This document shows positions 1-12,671 of a stretch of 64,000 nt of DNA, piece after piece; positions within the stretch are counted from its first letter, which is position 1; each line of letters starts with the position of its first letter. The notes below the pieces were generated by a model, which was given only the letters and a program-made list of their open reading frames with translations, was not told where the DNA came from and did not search any database. The DNA comes from Lunularia cruciata (lineage: Eukaryota; Streptophyta; Marchantiopsida; Lunulariales; Lunulariaceae), in NCBI GenBank assembly GCA_948567375.1, contig OX419756.1, forward strand, positions 3,663,001-3,727,000, in the 5' to 3' direction. The translations under genes and the position numbers were made by a program.

Positions 1-1440
1 CTCAGTAGTATTGGTGCGCTACACGTAACCTTACATCCCAGTCATTGTCCGAAAAGAAAATTCATATCAAATTCCTGATTCTCTTCATCTTCGTTTACTT
101 TATTCCCTTCACTCCACCGGACAAAGTTACAAGGACAAGTTTGTCTAGGATTGGAAGACAAAGATAATGATGGAAAGAGTCGCTTATAATATTCTCAACG
201 ACTTCCCAGGGATTTATACTGACTTAATCTGATAGTAGGAGTGATAGTACTGGCTTGATCGGATCTGTTTTCTGCGATCAGAGCTACTTAAGACCCCAAT
301 CTTGCACGCTCTTCGAATTCTTTACGGATCACTGTTCGACCAGGTCACTTTTGTCGAAGATATTCTTTTACGAAAAGGTCATCAACCACTGTATAGTCGA
401 TGCTTTTAAAGCTTAGTTAGCGATGAAAATGTAATTGAGCCCATGTCTCTCTACGTGAGCTTTAAAGCAACTGTATTACATCCACAAAGGAGCAAATACT
501 GTACGTCAGAAAAGGCTTTATATTACTTCTGAGCAAAAAAGAAAGGACTCCATACATCCCAACGACATCCAATGCTATCCCAAAACTTTAACCTTCTATG
601 TTGTGGCGTTTCGATCTGATAGGATACGATAGATGCCTGCAATAGTTTTGGCAGGACTTGAGAATGAAACTATAGTTCTGGCGTGGAGAAAAGTTAGGAC
701 CTCGGATTAAACACTATCCCACAAGAAGATAAATGAGAAGCTATGGTCCTTTCGCTTTCACTTCCGAATTTGACTCTAGTGCTTAAAGTAGATGATTGAG
801 ATACTTACTATGAGCTGATTAGCGCCGTATATTAACAGCAATTGCGAGCGAACAAGGATAGCCTGAAGGAGCGAGAATAGGGGAATTGGCGCTAGTGTGA
901 GAGAAAGAAAAATCGCGAATTACAGTTGGTGAAGTAGCGAATGTGGAGAGCAGAACATGAACAGGAGAATGCGAACTGGCGAGAATGGGGAATGTGACTT
1001 CATTGTCGGAGCAAGGACATCGCGAACAGGAAGGTGGGGACATCGGCAGCAGAACCCGGAAAGAGCCGCCGCCGCTGCGAGAGAGACAAGAGAGACGGCT
1101 TCACCTCTCTTTCCGCTGCTGTGGTCGTGGCGTAGCGAGAGTCTTCTTCTCTCTCAATTCCTTGCCGCTCGCAATCTGAGTACCATATAAATGTTCTTCG
1201 TTTTGATCATGCTGTCCAACACTTCTCTTGCTTTCAGTCTCGTGGATCTCGGTTCCTGTTTTTGCCCGTGCAAATTACACTGCTGGAACTGAGTCTGCGC
1301 TTGATCAGCTGCAACTGGAACAAGCGTTGGTGCAGTACCAAGCATCAGTGAATGCGAATTTTCCTCTCTTTGATACATCGTTCCATCGTCTGTGAGAATC
1401 AGCGTCTTTGAAGTGATTGTTAAAGTTGGTATCAATCACG
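1..1440. other. Region upstream of the PR-10-like gene
   Basis: I see no convincing coding exon here. Short open frames between 800 and 1200 overlap on both strands and match nothing I recognise. The stretch from about 950 to 1150 is richer in G and C than the flanks and probably belongs to the promoter or 5' leader of the gene that starts at 1441. Positions 1-800 hold no repeat or motif I can support. Confidence 0.4.
1182..1194 (+). promoter_or_regulatory. Candidate TATA box of the PR-10-like gene
   Basis: The sequence ACCATATAAATGT resembles a plant TATA box and lies about 250 bases before the ATG at 1441. This would leave a leader of roughly 220 bases. Only the motif and its position support it. 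Confidence 0.3.
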
Positions 1441-2892
1441 ATGACTATCATGAAGCAAGGAATGCAGGTCGAAGTCGAATTGCGCCTTCCCATACACAAG
1501 CTGTGGGAAGCACTGAAGAATCTGAACTTGCTTGCATCGAGAATTGCACCAGACTTGAGTCATCAGATTCTGGAGGGTGATGGTGGCGTCGGAAGTGTAA
1601 ATCTCATGCAATTTGGCGATGGTACTTTCTACTCTCCTCTCAGAACTTTGCCCCGGTGTGTACTCTGCGAGCAGCAGGCCGTCATAGGTTCTCGTTTTGC
1701 TTTCATCTCCATAAACTACGTTTCATGGGGCATTGGACTTCTTTCTTCTATCTGTTGATAAATCTTGTTTCTGTATGATAATCAACAGGACTGAGGAGTT
1801 TGACATCTTTTTGTGCCGCAAGAGAAATGTTTTATGGTTCATGATTCTGTCAATCAGCATTTAGTGGACTATAACAAAATCCAAGATATCTGCTTGACGA
1901 TTACTGACCGTCCTAGTGAACAGAACGGAGATCGAAATTAGTACTGTTATTGAAGCAGGTGTATGAAAGATAGTGGTCTTTTACATGGCGAGGCTCGCTT
2001 CAACATGGTACAACCAAACTCAAATTGTTCCTACGAGCCCATTTCACTGATGTCCGAGGGCAAATTGATTATGCAGTGGTAGCGACATGCCGTATTGCAC
2101 GGTTTCTCTCAATCGTATCGTATACATAGCCAAGTCATCGATTAACTTGGCTCGACAGTTGTTACTAAACAAGTGCCTCACATCTTTTTTCTTCAATCAA
2201 GTCTATGCGGGGACAAGTCTTCTCGTTCGGGGGAGTGCTTTCAAACGTCAGCATTCTGTACACAAGTTGAAGTCTCTATATCAGTATATAACACTTGTAT
2301 TCTGTCGTTCGGACATGGACTATACTTCACCCATTTTATAGGTATTAAGTATTTGTGGAAACTAAATTTCAGAACTGTATAACTCTACAAAGAGTCGGGA
2401 AGAGCAGGCGATGTAGCTCAGTTTGTAGAGCGTCCGCTTAACGTGCGAGAGGCACAGGGTTCCAGACGGATTCGTAGGAATTTGTGCAATGTGGTAGACT
2501 CTGCTGCAATCGTGCAAGTGGTGTGGATGTGCCGTAGCTTTTGCTTACAAGTTTGAACAAAATGATAACCGAGAGAGTGGACAATCATGAGGCGTTTCGT
2601 TGTGCTTGTGGTAGGGAGGTACGAGAAGGAACGGGTGGACATGATCGATGACAGAACGCACACGCTGGTGTCCACAGTGATTGCCGGAGGTATGGACGTC
2701 AGATACAATCAGTACACGAAAACAGTGGCTCTCTCTTCGGCTCGCAATGGTACCACCACCATCGCATGCTGGCGTGCAGAGTATGCCCCGGTTGCAGAGG
2801 CCACGCCTTCTGGTCTGGCACGAGACACTGCTCTTGCTTTCTTCAAAGATCTTGAAACTTATCTCAATGCAAACAAGAACCCTTACGCATAG
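1441..2892 (+). CDS. Bet v 1 / PR-10 / major-latex-protein-like protein, two exons
   Basis: Exons are 1441-1621 and 2615-2892, giving 152 residues, the usual size of the Bet v 1 fold. Exon 1 reads VEVELRLPIHKLWEALKNLN and then a glycine-rich EGDGGVGSVNL loop, matching the family's first strand, helix and ligand-side loop. Exon 2 reads KERVDMIDDRTHTL, then GTTTIACWRAEYAPV, and ends in the long C-terminal helix (ALAFFKDLETYLNANK). The donor after 1621 and the acceptor before 2615 join in phase 1, and the single intron sits at the position conserved in PR-10 genes. The family binds small hydrophobic ligands in the cytosol and is often stress-inducible; the ligand here is unknown. The start at 1441 gives MTIMKQGMQVEVEL, but the ATGs at 1450 and 1462 remain possible. 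The intron is long (993 bases) and contains a tRNA-like relic. The splice pair is inferred from sequence only. Confidence 0.8.
2407..2478 (+). pseudogene. Decayed tRNA-Ala-like sequence in the PR-10-like intron
   Basis: The first 45 bases follow a plant tRNA-Ala closely: acceptor strand GGCGATG, a D-arm with GTAGCTCAGTTTGTAGAGCG, and an anticodon arm CGCTTAACGTGCGAG. The anticodon position reads AAC instead of the AGC of tRNA-Ala. The T-arm and the 3' acceptor strand are not complementary to their partners, so the gene should not fold into a working tRNA. It could also be the tRNA-derived head of a SINE. Confidence 0.55.
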
Positions 2893-4100
2893 TCTATCCA
2901 ACACTTCCATCTTGATGGATTGAACCAATTGTGAGGGGCATAATCAGAGATGTCGATTCGGACTAGGTGAGATACACAACCTAGTTTTAAGGCGTTTAAG
3001 GGCCCAAGCTCAGTGTTTTTTGTCCTCGGAACTAACCGGATTGTAACATATCTTTTCCATAAGTCGTCAATATTGATGCACAATTTTTCCCTATCGAGGT
3101 TCAGATCCACTGAAGTTTGAGTGTAAGCTAACCCACATAGATGGTTAACCTGTCTTATCTGTGCCGCCTTATAGTCATGCCGAAAAGTATATTGAGACGA
3201 TGGAAACAAATCACGCCATGGTGAAAATCCCAATTCGGTCTTTGATTGCCACACAATGCACTCGAAGGAAAACTATCTCTTCCCGACTATAACCTTCAAG
3301 GATATGGATCGCCACAATTTTCAAACATGGTTACAAATTACCTCTTAAACCTTACCTTGTCCATAGAGGGCCTATGAGGTCTACCCTTCCCAGCCTTTAT
3401 TTTAACAGATTTCTGTAAGTCTTGCAGTCATGTGAAAGTGCTTTATTCATTTCCAGGTTCACTCCTGCTATCAGATTCTTTGACAGCCTGAGGCAGGAAT
3501 ACACATGACAAGCCTCTGGGAATTATGACAACCTTGTGTAGTTGGAAGTGAAGGAAACGGTAGCCATCAAAAGCAATAACCGATTCTCAACAAACACGGT
3601 TCAGTGACCCACTCCAAGCATCTACTCTGCATCCCGAGTTTCGTCGTGTTGGTACTTGCACATGAGAAATTTACTGGCAAGATCTGTTCATATCAAGTAG
3701 TCAACATACACGATGCAGTCAAGCCACCACGAAAGGCAGTTCCACGTGAAGGTAGTGAAGAACTACTTGTCAAAACCTGCTCATTCAACAGGGTAGGAAG
3801 GAAACTGCAGTACACCCCAACTGTAGCCAGCGGTGAAACTCTACGGTGACTATGGTAACTACGGTGAGTTCGGGTTGTGGGGTGGGGAATTGCGAGGGGT
3901 TACCTAAAATTAACGGAATTGCTGTGGGAACGGGGAAGATTGCAATAAAGTTAACGGCACATCCTGGTGAGACTATAAAATTGGTTTGGAATACTTTTTA
4001 CAATAGTGAAAAAATAAAACTGATGATAGGGGTTTTGTGTTATATTCGGAATAATCCCCCTTCAGGGAAGAAAGGATACCTTGGGAGCTTCTTGTGTAGT
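2893..4100. other. Intergenic DNA with no recognised gene
   Basis: Short open frames occur at 3604-3849 and 3846-4121 on the plus strand, but neither shows family features and the composition shifts sharply to G-rich at about 3850. I see no repeat or RNA gene. Confidence 0.4.
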
Positions 4101-4133
4101 TCGGAATTGACTTTATACTAAAGTCAATTCCGA
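4101..4133. repeat. Perfect 15-bp hairpin
   Basis: TCGGAATTGACTTTA at 4101-4115 is followed by the 3-base loop TAC and by the exact reverse complement at 4119-4133. It marks the junction between G-rich DNA on its left and AT-rich DNA on its right, so it may be a transposon terminus or a fold-back relic. Confidence 0.75.
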
Positions 4134-7100
4134 TTATAGATAAATACATTTAGATTTTATCATGATATGATGCAATCTTTCTTGTGATCAATCGTAACGC
4201 GTGAAGTCTATCTCAAAAGAAGTACATTAACAAATGATTCATTTTATTAATATATGACTTGAATTGACCAAATAGAATAGATAGATATTTAAGAATAGAT
4301 ATGTTTAAATAAGAGTTATCTCTCATTAATCTATAAGCTATATAGGGAATTGGAGTTCTCAAAATAGGCCATTAGAAATTTTAAATGGGAGTATCTGCTC
4401 ATTTTTGGCTGAATTTTAAAAAGATATTCCATATAATTTTTACTAAATACGGATGAGATAAAAAAAATTTCAATGGTTCTTGCATTCATGAACTTGGTAA
4501 ACTCCTTTTCTAATAAGAAAATTATATATTAAAATTTTCATTTAACTTATTATAGTCTTTTATTATAGTTCATATAAGTGCTTGCACTACATGACCTTTT
4601 TTCAGACAATCTGAACCAAAAAGAAGGTACAGAGGGAACAGAAGAAAAGAGATGGACCAATAACGGAATAGAATGTAGACCAAGTGCAAAAGATAGCCCT
4701 ATTTTTATTACTTATATTGGAGGAAGATATACAATTTTTTTCTTGTTAACATTAGCCGAGAATGTTTTAGTCAAGTAAATAGAAAATTTAAGTGATAAAT
4801 TATGTATAAACCTAGGAAGGTTCCATTATACCTTCTAGTTCAAGTCTACAGGAAGAGTTATGAGTACATTATCAGCCTATTTAATCCTCTAAGTATCCTA
4901 AATATCTTCTAGATATTTCTTGGACATCCTTGCCATCTTATCACCTGCTCTAGTTTTGAACTCTTGAATGGTGTCTTGAGTATTATGAAGATGGTAAAGT
5001 ATGTTTTATGTAGCATCGTGAAGTAGGTAATCCTTCCTTTGTACTCCATATGGTGGTTACTTCAGATGTTGTTATGGCTACAAGTAATCATATGCTTAAT
5101 AAGGATTTGATCAATTTAGTAGTAGTCATCATACTCAATAATGATTGTAAATTCGTGAAATTCGATTTGGTCAAGAAAAGAGGATGAGCTGGAAATAAAA
5201 GATTTTAGGAAAAAATTTAAAAGTGGGATAAATGTGGAAAATTAAGTTGATAAGCAATAAGGAAGATAACTTTCAGAATGAGAAAGAGACCCATTGGAGT
5301 AAGTTTGAATGATTATGAAAAAGTAAAGGAAGGATATGACTAAAGAGCAAAAATTATACACTACCTGTTCAAACTATCTTTGGTTGATCAAACTAATGTT
5401 GAAGCTCTATCAAGGATATTGGCTATGAAAGAAGTCCAAGAAAACTTGTGTGTGAAACTAAGCTTAGACTTCTAGAGAAGTCAAAAGTAACTTGTGAGTG
5501 GAGACTTAAGTAAAGTCAAATTTAAAATTAGCTTTTAAGTGAAGCTAAGCTTTAATCTATCAAGACTTGCAAGTGAAGTCCTTTACTAGTATGTTAGGTG
5601 GGTTTCTCTTATTATGCTACATTATCAATGTGTATGAGAGATGATGGTTTTTCTTGTGGTATCATTTCAATATATTGAGAATGGAGAGTGACCTCAGGGG
5701 TATAGTTCATTTTGGATGTGCATCCAAGTTATAAAATATCGACGCTAAGTTCCTTTTCTACGAACAATGAATCATCCGTCTTAGAAGAGTGATGAAGAGA
5801 TATAGTACAAAGTGTTGAAGAAATTGGAAAGACTTGCTATTGCTATAGGGGTGGGGAAACTATCATTAAGCTACAAGTGAAGTAATGTGGAGGAGTATGT
5901 CATAGAATAAGTATGAACTAGGTGAAATTTCAACTTTGGTCTTTGACACTTAAAAAGGAGATACAAGGGAATGAAATAAAATAGATGATCAAGGAGTGTT
6001 TTATATTCTCAACTTTCAGTTTTTTAAATATTTTAAATTTTTAAATTTTTAAATTAAATTTATTTTTAAAATATTTAAATATTCTTTACATCTTATAGGG
6101 ATGTCGTGAGATAATATTTGGTGCACATATTTAGCATGAACTTCATGGCCTAAGTGATGGTATCTTCCAACTTGGGGTATTTCCAGTGGTTATTTATGTT
6201 GATAGATGAGATTGTACCATTTACTTTATTTTATGATAGTGAATCCAAATAAAGAGTCATTGTAAATTTTAATACACAAGTTTATATTCAATATTATTGC
6301 ATCTCAAAAGTAGTAGGTATGGAAGTGTATCCAATACTATTGCCTGGAAGTATTAGATTTTTATAAAGTAAGCTGAAGTGAAGTACTTCACATTTTGTAA
6401 TTTCTATTTACCTTTGCTAGTGTTTGTTATTCGATATAGAGGTGTAATAGTTCAAATCTCCATGTTCTATCACCTCAAACCAAAAGAAAGGAAATGAAGG
6501 AGTTGAAATTAGCTTTAGAAGATATAGACTTAACACAATTAACACAAGAACTATTAAGCATCAAGGTTCAAGAAGTCTATATAATGGAAGGAGTTTCTTC
6601 ACCACCAAATGTTCAGCAAGTTCAAGAGATGGACAATACGACACATAGGAAGGCTTAAGTGGTGTAGGATGTTTGATGAGAACGTTCGCAAAATAAAGAT
6701 GGCGAATGACTGCAAATTTGAACCATTGCAACCAAGGGAGCTCTTACCTGCCAGTACTAGAATGGATAATAGAAGTAGGAAAGTTGTTACTAAACAGACC
6801 ACACAAATAGAGATAATCTAGGCATGGTCAATCTAGGGCTAGAGAGGTAAAGTACTAGAGGATGACTCTATTGTGTGGAGACCATACTCACGTCATGCTT
6901 TTGAGCATGAAGTGAGTATGTTTATTTTGATCATTATTGCTTGATGTTGCTCTAGTGTACCTAAGAAATCTTTTTAGCTTCTCAAGATCAATAGATTTCC
7001 TAAAGTCCACTTAAACAAGGTCTGATTAGTAAGTTGAACGCAGTGGATTCACTTGAAATGACCTGTATGATGTATGAAGTTATGAAACTTAGTTCGAGAA

Positions 7101-7700
7101 AGGAAAATCCGTGAGAATATTGAAGAATTTTGTAATCAGCACATTTTAATTATAAATACGAATCAAGTATAGGCTCTCATTATTTTCAAGATCGGATGGA
7201 AAAAGAAAAAAGAACCAATGATAGATACTTAACCTATAAGAGAACTTAGCCTATCAATGAGAGCATTATATCAACCCAAAGACATTCTAACTCTTCGTTT
7301 GGATTAAGCGTTCTATTGAATATCTCTATCTTAACAATAGATTTAATCATAGTGTCAAGGAAATAAGTAACATCAAGATGCAACTAACAAATCATAACGC
7401 CTAAGAAGGATGAACCAACTACATAAAGGTATAAAACCTACCATTAATGGAAATTAAGAGATTTTACGCACCGAAGCTTAAGTTTGCTTCTTTGCCAGTT
7501 ATTTTTTAATTCTGTTTAGTAATTTTTATAAGTCTTTAGAGTTAAAATAGAAAGCTAGAATAGAAAGCTTTGATTTGTTTCACTTACCCACCTAAGATAA
7601 TAATCCTATGGTTTGAATGGTACACAAAAGCATTAACATATGCAAAGTGCAAATAGTTACATATGACTAAAATTCGACAAATCAAAAAGTAAACTTTTGT
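4134..7700. other. AT-rich, CpG-poor DNA without recognised genes
   Basis: The stretch is AT-rich with very few CG dinucleotides, as expected for old methylated transposon DNA. Open frames are short and unrecognised. A frame around 6494-6660 (KLALEDIDLTQLTQELLSI and onwards) has the charged look of a retrotransposon gag or linker, but I cannot assign it. Confidence 0.4.
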
Positions 7701-7705
7701 TTTGG

Positions 7706-8010
7706 ACCTCAACATTGTATTGCTCATGGTGTTTGGAAATACTATTGAAAATTAATGGAGAACGGTGAAATGCATGGAACCTCATAGACTATGTCAAAGT
7801 AAAATTTGATCAATTAGAAGGCATCTATTGCTCAAGGTGTTTACAACTAGTATTGGAAATGAAACAAGAAGTGGTCGGACCTCAATACCTTATTGCGTGT
7901 GGTGTTTACAAGTAGTATTGGAAATGAACAGAGAGATGGTAGAATGCATGGACATTCATTTTGGGACTATATCAAAGTAAAGCTTGACCAGTTAAAAAGG
8001 CATCCATAGT
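7706..8010 (+). repeat. Imperfect direct repeat, period about 175 bp
   Basis: Two diverged units share blocks such as GGACCTCAA, ATGGTGTTT, TATTGGAAAT, GCATGGA and TATGTCAAAGTAAA/TATATCAAAGTAAA in the same order. The second unit begins near 7882. No coding potential is visible. Confidence 0.55.
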
Positions 8011-8082
8011 GTGGGCAAATGTTGCACGTAACACAATAAAAGATTTCATAACTGTCAATTATTTTGCCTACACAATAAGACA

Positions 8083-9480
8083 TATATATGTATATGAGTA
8101 GTTTTTCCCATAAGCTTGAATACCATACTGTTCATGTTCAAGCCTACCAGTAGTTTTTTCCCCATAAGCTTGTATACCATACTATTATACATGAGTCCCA
8201 CTTGACTCTTGAACTTATACATAATTGCTTATCACTATTTTGGTTTTTCTGCTATATGGATTTTGATTGGTTTGTTTCTAGACATGTTGTGCCTTTGCTT
8301 ATGGACATATGGGCCTACTTTGTCCCTTACTTAATTTGAGGCACATTTTGCCTCCTTTTCTTGCCCTTTTGGGTTGCCATAAACTTTTTAAAAGTTTTTC
8401 CTTACTTCTTTGTTCTTTTGTTCTTTCACTTTGCCTTTGTTCTTCCTGTTTGAGTTCACTCAGTCCCTTCCCGTGAAGCGCTGATGTTTCTTGCTCCTCA
8501 CTTGTAGAAGTAACAACATCTGCTTGATTATTTCTCATTGCGGTGTCTTGGATTTTCTCTCTACTAATGTATGTATGTGATTTCAAGGATTCATCAAGTA
8601 TGTATTGATTCCTCCACTCCTCTTACTCATGTTGATTCTTTCTTGCATGGTCCTCATCATATGGCAACGATTCCTACGTCTATTTATGTGCCTGCACTTC
8701 TGCGTGCTCTTTCTTTCCACACTTCCACTCTTGTTCTTTGGTTTTTCAACATTCCCACTACTTATGAGCAACCAAGTTTGCCTTGGTACTGATGAGTTTT
8801 TTAGCAGGAACTTGGTACAAGGGGTACTAACAATTGCTCAACCACTTTGGCACTACGTGAGGCATTGATGAAGTTGCATGTGTTTTTGTGGAGGTTTATT
8901 ATGGCCGCCTTCTGCTTCCCTTTGATGTTTAGTGTCTTGAGTCCATAAAGCTTGGTGTGATATACTTTATATCATGTTCTCTTACAATTTTCTCTCGTCA
9001 CCCTATTATACTTTAACCCGTTTTTATAGCCACACCATCAAATAACTCTTGTATTGTTTCACTCCTCCATTCCCTAGTTTATTCCCTCCCTAGTATTTTT
9101 GCTTCACTCTTGACTGATTCTTGGTTTGACCACTCATGTCTACAATGTTCCTACCTAACTCCAGCCCGCATTCTTAATCTTTATTGTTCATGCATTGCTT
9201 ATTGGCGGGCTCTTAAATAACATTTCCTATTTCTTGTAATCGTTTGCATAGATGCTCTTGATTTCAAGTTGTCTACTCATCTGTTGGCCATCTATTATTC
9301 TCAATTTGTTTCAATTGTGCCTTTGTTGCAAGTTACATTTGATGCATTCTACCTTAGGGCTTTACCATTACTCTAGCATTGTGAATCATGTACATATTGC
9401 TTATCAATCATTTGCATTTCATGAGTTTTGGATAACACATTCCTAGAATAGCTTTGTCTCTCATATACCCATATAAATCT
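8083..9480 (+). repeat. Dispersed repeat family R1, near full-length plus copy
   Basis: This pyrimidine-rich block of about 1.4 kb matches, in reverse orientation, 13613-15050, and in part 11498-12640, 12672-13405 and 16838-17410. It ends in a conserved core of about 75 bases (CATTTCATGAGTTTTGGAT, then CTCATATACC). In better-preserved copies this core carries the small stem CCGTTC/GAACGG. Copies differ at their left (5') ends and share the same right end, as in 5'-truncated non-LTR retroposons. I found no reverse transcriptase, so it is probably non-autonomous or only a 3' region. Confidence 0.65.
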
Positions 9481-9544
9481 TGTTGGCACTATGAGATTGC
9501 AATGGGGGTTCATGTTCAACCACCTCTATGCTTTATCTTGAAGT

Positions 9545-10490
9545 AGATTCTTCTGCTTCTTTATACATTATTCATATCCCACCACAATAGATGGATTAGG
9601 GAAGGTAAGTTCAAATTCATTCATCATCTATTCATGTACTTTGTTGATAAGCACATTTTCTAGTTACATGAATGATTTTGAGTTCTCACAATGATATTTC
9701 TCTTCACCTTACTTTATAGTTTCAATCTCATTACATGTAGATTGAAAATTTCTCATTTTAGTTGATTTAGTTAATTCTTACACTAGAGAGCAAGCCCATT
9801 TCCTTATTCTTGGTTGGATTTCCCGTTGTCTCATTTAGAGATAATTTTACAAACCATGTGTAATCTATGCTTTGACTTGGCTTTTGTTATTTCTTCTCTT
9901 TTGTTGTCTACTACTCTAATTCTTTTTTGGATCCATTTTTGTCACCCTTCCTTGTGACACTCGTCGTCAAGTCCTCAAAACAAATTCTTCTGCTTCTTTA
10001 CACAACATTCATGCCCCACCACAATAGACGGATTAGAATAAGTAAGCTTCGGTTCATTCATCAGAGATTCATGTACTTGATTGATACATAAATTTCCTAA
10101 CTACATAAATGATTTAGAGTTCTAATAATGGTATTTGTCTTCCTCTCCTTACTTCATAGTTTCAATTTCATTGAATATAATCTGGAGGATTCCATTTTAG
10201 TTGGTTCTTGCAATAGAGAACATACACATTTCCTTGTTGAATTTCTGGTTATCTCATTCACTTGGTTGTATGATAATTTTCTGGACCATGTAGAATTTGT
10301 ACTTCGACTTGGCTTTTGTTACTTTTCTTCTATTGTATATTCTTCTAATTCTTTTCTAAATCCACCTTCGTCACCCTTCATGTGACACTTCGTTGTCACG
10401 CACTCAAGTCTCATTCACTTGGTTTTGTGAGAATCTTACATACCACATGTAATCTATGCTTCAACGTGCCTTTTGCTACTTCTTCTCTCG
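9545..10490 (+). repeat. R2 tandem units, left arm (period about 436 bp)
   Basis: Units start with TTCTTCTGCTTCTTTA near 9548 and near 9985 and continue in parallel through TTTCAATCTCATT, TTCTAATTCTTTT and GTCACCCTTC. A partial third unit occupies about 10406-10490. The same units appear inverted at 10515-11470. No coding is visible; the open frame at 10128-10385 is not conserved between the units. Confidence 0.65.
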
Positions 10491-10514
10491 GAAGAGAATT
10501 GGAGGAGTTAGCAA

Positions 10515-11470
10515 CCGAAGAGAAGAAGTTACGATAGGCAAACCGAAGCACAAATTACACATGCCCTATAAGCCTGTCACAAAACAAAGTGAATGAAACT
10601 TGAGGGCCACAAAGAAAGGTGACAAAGGAGATTCGAAAAAGAATTGGAGGAGTAGACAATGGAAAGGAAAAAATGACAAAGTCAAATCGAAACACAGATT
10701 ACACATGGGATGTAAAGTTATCATAAAACCAAGTGAATGAAATAATGAGAAATCCAACAAAGAGACATGCATGCTCTCTAGTGCAAAAATCAACTAAAAT
10801 GAGAATATTTCAAATTGCATACAATGAGATTGAAACTATAAAATAAAGAGCCAAAAATGCAATTGTTAGAACTCGAAATTGTTTGTCTAACTAGAAAATA
10901 TGTATATCAACCAAGTACATGAATTGATGATGAATGAACCAGAATTTATGTATTCTAATCTATCTATTGTAATAGGGCAATAATGTTGTATAAAGAAACA
11001 ATAGATGTATCAAGGCTTGACGACTAGTGCCACAACTCATGGTGACAAAAATGGATCTGGAAAAGAATTGGAGGAGTAGAAAACAAAAGAGAAGAATTAG
11101 CAAAAGTCAAATCAAAGCACAAATTACACATAGCTTCTATAACTATCATAGAACCAAGTGAATGAAACAATGAGAAATCCAACAAAAAATAAAAAAATTA
11201 GCTTGCTCTCTAGTGCGAGAATTAACTAAATCAACTAAAATGGAAATCTTTCAAACTACATACAATGAAATTACTAACTATAAAGTAAGAAATTGAAGAT
11301 AAATATTAGTGTGAGTAACTAGAATATGTATATATCAACCAAGTACATGAATCAATGATGAATGAACAAAACTTCCCTATCCTAGTCCATTTATTATGGT
11401 GGGGCGTGAATGTTATATAAAGAGCAAAAAATTCTGTTTCAAGATAAAACACAAAGGTGGTTGAACACGA
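10515..11470 (-). repeat. R2 tandem units, right arm, inverted
   Basis: This is the reverse complement of the left-arm R2 block: a partial unit from 10515 to about 10600, then two units meeting near 11030. Shared marks include GAAAAGAATTGGAGGAGTAG, CAAATTACACAT and ACCAAGTACATGAAT. Confidence 0.65.
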
Positions 11471-11497
11471 ACCTTGCCATTGCAATCTCATATTGCC

Positions 11498-12640
11498 AAC
11501 AATCTATATATTGGTCTACGAGAACAGAAGCTGTTCTAGGAACGGGTTATCCCGAACTCATGAAGTGCCAACAATCAATATATATATAAACAAGAACAGA
11601 AGCAATTCTGGAAATGGGTTATCCAGAACTCGTGCAAATGCTCGGTAAACAAGATGTACAAGATTCACAATGCTAGAATAGTGAAAAATCCATAAGGTAG
11701 AATGCATCGAATGTAACTTGAAGCAAAGGTATAATTGAAACAAATTGAAAATAGCATATGGCCAACAGACTAGTAAACCACAATGAAATTGAGAATGGTA
11801 TGCAAACACTTGCAAGAAATAGGTAATGCTATGTAAAAGACTGCCAGTTAACAATGCATGAACAATAAAAATAAAAAGCATGTGATGGAGTCGGGTAGGA
11901 ACATTGTATACACAAGAGGTCCCATGAATCAAGCAAAGAGCGAAAGGAAAAATAATAGAGAAGGAATTAGATGGGGAATGGAAGAGTGGAACAATCCGAG
12001 AGCTATAGGATGGTGGGGCTGCAAAAACCTATCAAAGTGTAACAAGGTAATGAGAGCAAAGCAAACAAGGACAGGATATAAAGTATATCGCAACAAGTGC
12101 TATGAACGCTTAAGTCATGAGACACTAGACAACAAAGGGAAGCAGAAGGTGGCCATAGTAAACCTCCACGAAAACACCTAAAAATTCATCGATGCCTTAC
12201 ACAATACTAAAGTAGTGGAGCAATTGTCAGTACCCCTCATACCAAGTATATGCTCAAAAACTCATTAGTGTCAAGGCAAACTTGGTTGCTCCCCTAAAGT
12301 GCTGCTCAAAAGTAGTGGGAATGTCATAAAGAACAGAAGTGGAAGTGTGGAAAGCAAGGGCAAGCACATATGTAAGCATTGAAGTCTTAGGTGCATAATG
12401 AGGATCAATCCAAAAAGAAAAGAATCCACGTGAGTAAGATGAAGGAAGAAATAGAGACACACATGATGGATCCTTGAAATCACGAATATTGATTAGTAGA
12501 GAGAAAGTCCAAGGCACAACAATGAGAAAAGAGTCAATCAGAGGTTCGATAGTGATTCGAGAGGGGAGCAAGAAAACTTCAGCGCTGCACGGGAAGGGGA
12601 CAAGTCAACTGAAACAGGCAAAGCAGAGGTGACCTGAATT
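11498..12640 (-). repeat. R1 copy, right arm of the inverted duplication
   Basis: This is the inverted counterpart of 8440-9480. The terminal core appears twice, at about 11515-11560 and 11590-11635. The first has CTGTTCTAGGAACGG and the second CAATTCTGGAAATGG, so the second has lost its CG bases. The open frames here are repeat DNA, not genes. Confidence 0.6.
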
Positions 12641-12671
12641 AAGGTGAAGGTGAAGTATATGATATATATAT

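Larger units (their letters stand above)
8440..12640. repeat. Large inverted duplication, arms about 2.05 kb, centre near 10503
   Basis: The left arm (about 8440-10491) and the right arm (about 10515-12640) mirror each other in order: R1, then two R2 units and a partial third, then a loop of about 23 bases, then R2 and R1 in reverse. The inner ends are nearly perfect complements (GCTACTTCTTCTCTCGG against CCGAAGAGAAGAAGTTAC). The arms have diverged by many substitutions and small indels, with much loss of CG in both. A transcript across the centre would fold into a long double-stranded RNA. Confidence 0.75.

Noticed and set aside
2407..2478. A functional tRNA gene
   Set aside because: The T arm and acceptor 3' strand do not pair, and the anticodon position disagrees with the tRNA-Ala body.
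3846..4121. A 91-codon plus-strand frame
   Set aside because: No family features; it ends in the hairpin at 4101-4133, and composition changes abruptly at both sides.
11858..12181. A 107-codon plus-strand frame
   Set aside because: It lies wholly inside an R1 repeat copy, and the frame is not kept in the other copies.
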